This document shows, one piece after another, positions 5,268 through 5,831 of a stretch of 5,831 bases of DNA (positions are counted from its first letter, which is position 1; each line of letters opens with the position of its first letter). The stretch is from Akkermansiaceae bacterium (GTDB lineage: Bacteria > Verrucomicrobiota > Verrucomicrobiia > Verrucomicrobiales > Akkermansiaceae): positions 1 through 5,831 of the forward strand of contig JABHEX010000007.1 in assembly GCA_018676385.1 (NCBI GenBank), read 5' to 3'. Position numbers and translations under genes: made by a program. Under the pieces are notes generated by a model. That model was not told where the DNA came from. It saw nothing but the letters and a program-made list of their open reading frames with translations, and did no database searches.

Positions 5268-5831
5268 TCAGCTAGGTGGAATCGCTCCAGTTCGCTCCAC
5301 AATCAAACTATAGTGCTCCGGTCTACGATGGGCTGCAAAATCAAAAATTGTTTCACGATATAGAGTACCCATATCAAGGTCACAGCGGGCTGTAATCACT
5401 TCATCTTCAACCGTAACAGCCATGGAAACGATTTCGCCAGAGGGTGCAATAATTACACTTTGCCCACCCATTTTTGATCCCTCTTCGTTTCCGCATTTTG
5501 CTGTCCCGACCACCCAGGTTGCGTTTTGATAAGCCCCAGCCTGCATCGACAGGTGATTGTGAAACAGGGTTAGGCTATCCATGGCCTGATTTCCGACATG
5601 TCCAAAAGGCGTATTGTATCCTAGCATTACCATCTCGACGGCTTGCAAGCCCATCACTCGGTAGGTTTCTGGCCAGCGTCGATCATTACAAATTGCCATG
5701 CCCATATTTCCACCAAACCCTTTAAACACCGGAAACCCAAGGTTTCCAGGTTCGAAATAACGTTTTTCAAGGTGCTGGAACTCTCTGTCTGGCTGAGGTT
5801 CTACGTGACCAGGAAGATGAATTTTACGATA
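5268..5831 (-). CDS. N-carbamoyl-D-amino acid amidohydrolase (nitrilase superfamily), 5'-truncated by window edge
   Basis: D-carbamoylase, which converts N-carbamoyl-D-amino acids to the D-amino acid, CO2 and ammonia in the cytoplasm. The frame is open from the window edge to TGA at 5268-5270, giving 187 residues; the family is about 304, so roughly 115 N-terminal residues, including the catalytic Glu, are missing. Visible are the catalytic Lys region YRKIHLPGH at the very edge, FQHLEKRYFEPGNLGFPVF, the catalytic Cys in MAICNDRRWPETYRVMGLQ, GYNTP, FHNHLSMQAGAYQNATWVVG, IIAPSGEIV, DEVITARCDLD and the C-terminal IFDFAAHRRPEHYSLI. These are diagnostic for D-carbamoylases rather than beta-ureidopropionase or carbamoylputrescine amidase. 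A GTG at 5727-5729 is internal (a Val), because conserved sequence continues upstream. It is the first gene of the operon visible here; the hydantoinase follows after 12 bases. Confidence 0.94.
   Translation of the reverse strand, partial: YRKIHLPGHVEPQPDREFQHLEKRYFEPGNLGFPVFKGFGGNMGMAICNDRRWPETYRVMGLQAVEMVMLGYNTPFGHVGNQAMDSLTLFHNHLSMQAGAYQNATWVVGTAKCGNEEGSKMGGQSVIIAPSGEIVSMAVTVEDEVITARCDLDMGTLYRETIFDFAAHRRPEHYSLIVERTGAIPPS

Noticed and set aside
5727..5729. GTG as start codon of the D-carbamoylase
   Set aside because: The same frame upstream to the window edge carries YRKIHLPGH and FQHLEKRYFEPG, conserved parts of the enzyme, so this GTG is an internal Val.

Overview
The window looks like part of a proteobacterial chromosome, moderately AT-rich by eye. 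An alphaproteobacterium is my best guess from the gene set, but no marker gene settles this. It holds genes for breaking down cyclic ureides and imides (hydantoins, dihydropyrimidines, cyclic imides) and their N-carbamoyl products, interrupted by one decayed insertion sequence.

Layout from left to right. Positions 1-824 (+) carry the C-terminal two thirds of an M20-family N-carbamoyl-amino-acid / ureidopropionate amidohydrolase whose start lies outside the window. Positions 825-881 are a short intergenic stretch with one weak hairpin. Positions 882-1595 are an IS1595-family (IS1016-like) element with perfect 18-bp terminal inverted repeats and a near-perfect 8-bp target duplication. Its transposase is broken by three single-base losses and a stop codon. 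Positions 1605-5831 (-) are one tightly packed operon. In transcription order it encodes a D-carbamoylase of the nitrilase superfamily (start outside the window), a D-hydantoinase/dihydropyrimidinase, a PgdA/PuuE-type deacetylase-fold hydrolase that is probably a cyclic imide hydrolase, an unrecognised 98-residue CxxC protein, and a CobW/COG0523 GTPase. Gaps between these genes are 12, 34, 1 and 1 bases. The promoter must lie beyond position 5831.

Proposed logic (inference). The hydantoinase opens hydantoins or dihydropyrimidines to N-carbamoyl acids. The D-carbamoylase releases ammonia and CO2 to leave the free amino acid. The deacetylase-fold enzyme would open cyclic imides to half-amides. 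The convergent M20 enzyme would take L- or beta-type carbamoyl compounds. The hydantoinase, the deacetylase-fold enzyme and the M20 enzyme are all metalloenzymes, so the terminal CobW GTPase and its one-base-spaced CxxC partner may supply their metal. That small protein/GTPase pair is the least described part of the window. No RNA genes, CRISPR arrays or origins were seen.
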